From: Pseudomonadota bacterium
Lineage (GTDB): Bacteria; Pseudomonadota; Alphaproteobacteria; HIMB59; GCA-002718135
Direction: 5' to 3'
Assembly: GCA_027625355.1 (NCBI GenBank)
Contig: JAQBWI010000049.1
Span: 1-7,346, forward strand
Length of the DNA: 7,346 nt
The notes under the pieces are model-generated. The model had not been told where the DNA came from, searched no databases, and worked only from the letters and a program-made list of their open reading frames with translations. The position numbers and the translations under genes are program-made. Shown piece by piece: positions 7,171-7,346 of the stretch (positions are counted from its first letter, which is position 1; every line of letters starts with the position of its first letter).

Positions 7171-7346
7171 AGAGAATTAGGTACCATATCAAAGATCATT
7201 AAAAAGCCAGCCGTTAAAACCACCCACAATAGTGAAATAGGCAAGAAAATTTTCCAACCAAGTCTCATTAATTGATCATATCTGTATCTTGGAAAAGTTC
7301 CTCGGACCCATATAAACAAAAACAAAATAAATATAACCTTTAAAGT
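7167..7346 (-). CDS. nuoH: NADH-quinone oxidoreductase subunit H, C-terminal 59 residues (5' part outside the window)
   Basis: This is the end of NuoH, the membrane subunit (ND1 counterpart) that forms the quinone-binding chamber with the peripheral arm. The frame is open from the right edge and ends in TGA at 7169-7167. The readable part has the end of a membrane helix (VIFILFLFIW), then the diagnostic conserved loop WVRGTFPRYRYDQLMRLG at about residues 13-30 of the fragment and KIFLPISLLW, then the last membrane helix and a short tail ending PNSL. Family proteins are about 325-345 residues, so more than 80 percent lies upstream of the window on this strand. Its stop overlaps the nuoI ATG by four bases (ATGA). 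The loop motif makes the identification firm despite the small fragment. Confidence 0.95.
   Translation of the reverse strand, partial: TLKVIFILFLFIWVRGTFPRYRYDQLMRLGWKIFLPISLLWVVLTAGFLMIFDMVPNSL

Overview
The window is a dense stretch of a bacterial respiratory operon, read entirely on the minus strand. In transcription order, from high to low coordinates, it holds the 3' end of nuoH, then complete nuoI, nuoJ, nuoK, nuoL, nuoM and nuoN, which encode membrane-arm and connecting subunits of proton-pumping NADH:quinone oxidoreductase (complex I). These are followed by a short biotin-protein ligase gene (birA) and the 5' part of a type III pantothenate kinase gene (coaX), which is cut by the left edge.

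The DNA is very AT-rich, with A/T-ending codons and many Lys/Asn/Ile residues. NuoI closely resembles the alphaproteobacterial and mitochondrial TYKY subunit. NuoJ ends in the hydrophilic tail I associate with Alphaproteobacteria. The order nuoN-birA-coaX after the nuo cluster is, from memory, a common alphaproteobacterial arrangement. Together with the low GC and extreme packing, this points to a streamlined marine alphaproteobacterium of the Pelagibacterales (SAR11) type. That placement is inference. TGA ends nuoH, nuoJ and birA and TGG encodes Trp, so the standard bacterial code is in use.

All neighbouring genes overlap or abut, except for 9 bases between nuoK and nuoL. Junctions are ATGA (nuoH/nuoI, nuoJ/nuoK), TAATG (nuoI/nuoJ), TAAATG with no spacer (nuoL/nuoM), an 11-base overlap with my preferred start (nuoM/nuoN), TAGTG (nuoN/birA) and a 14-base overlap (birA/coaX). 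I see no promoter, terminator, RNA gene, repeat family, mobile element or CRISPR. Convincing Shine-Dalgarno sequences precede only nuoK and coaX, so most genes are probably translated by coupling.

The NuoH-N proteins build the part of complex I that couples quinone reduction to proton translocation, and the Glu/Lys residues expected for the proton channels are all present. BirA and CoaX serve biotin attachment and CoA synthesis. They look like housekeeping passengers on the same transcript. I found no previously undescribed system here. The points worth a second look are small: an altered nucleotide-loop motif and an A10 tract in birA, two start-site decisions, and the near-total absence of noncoding DNA.
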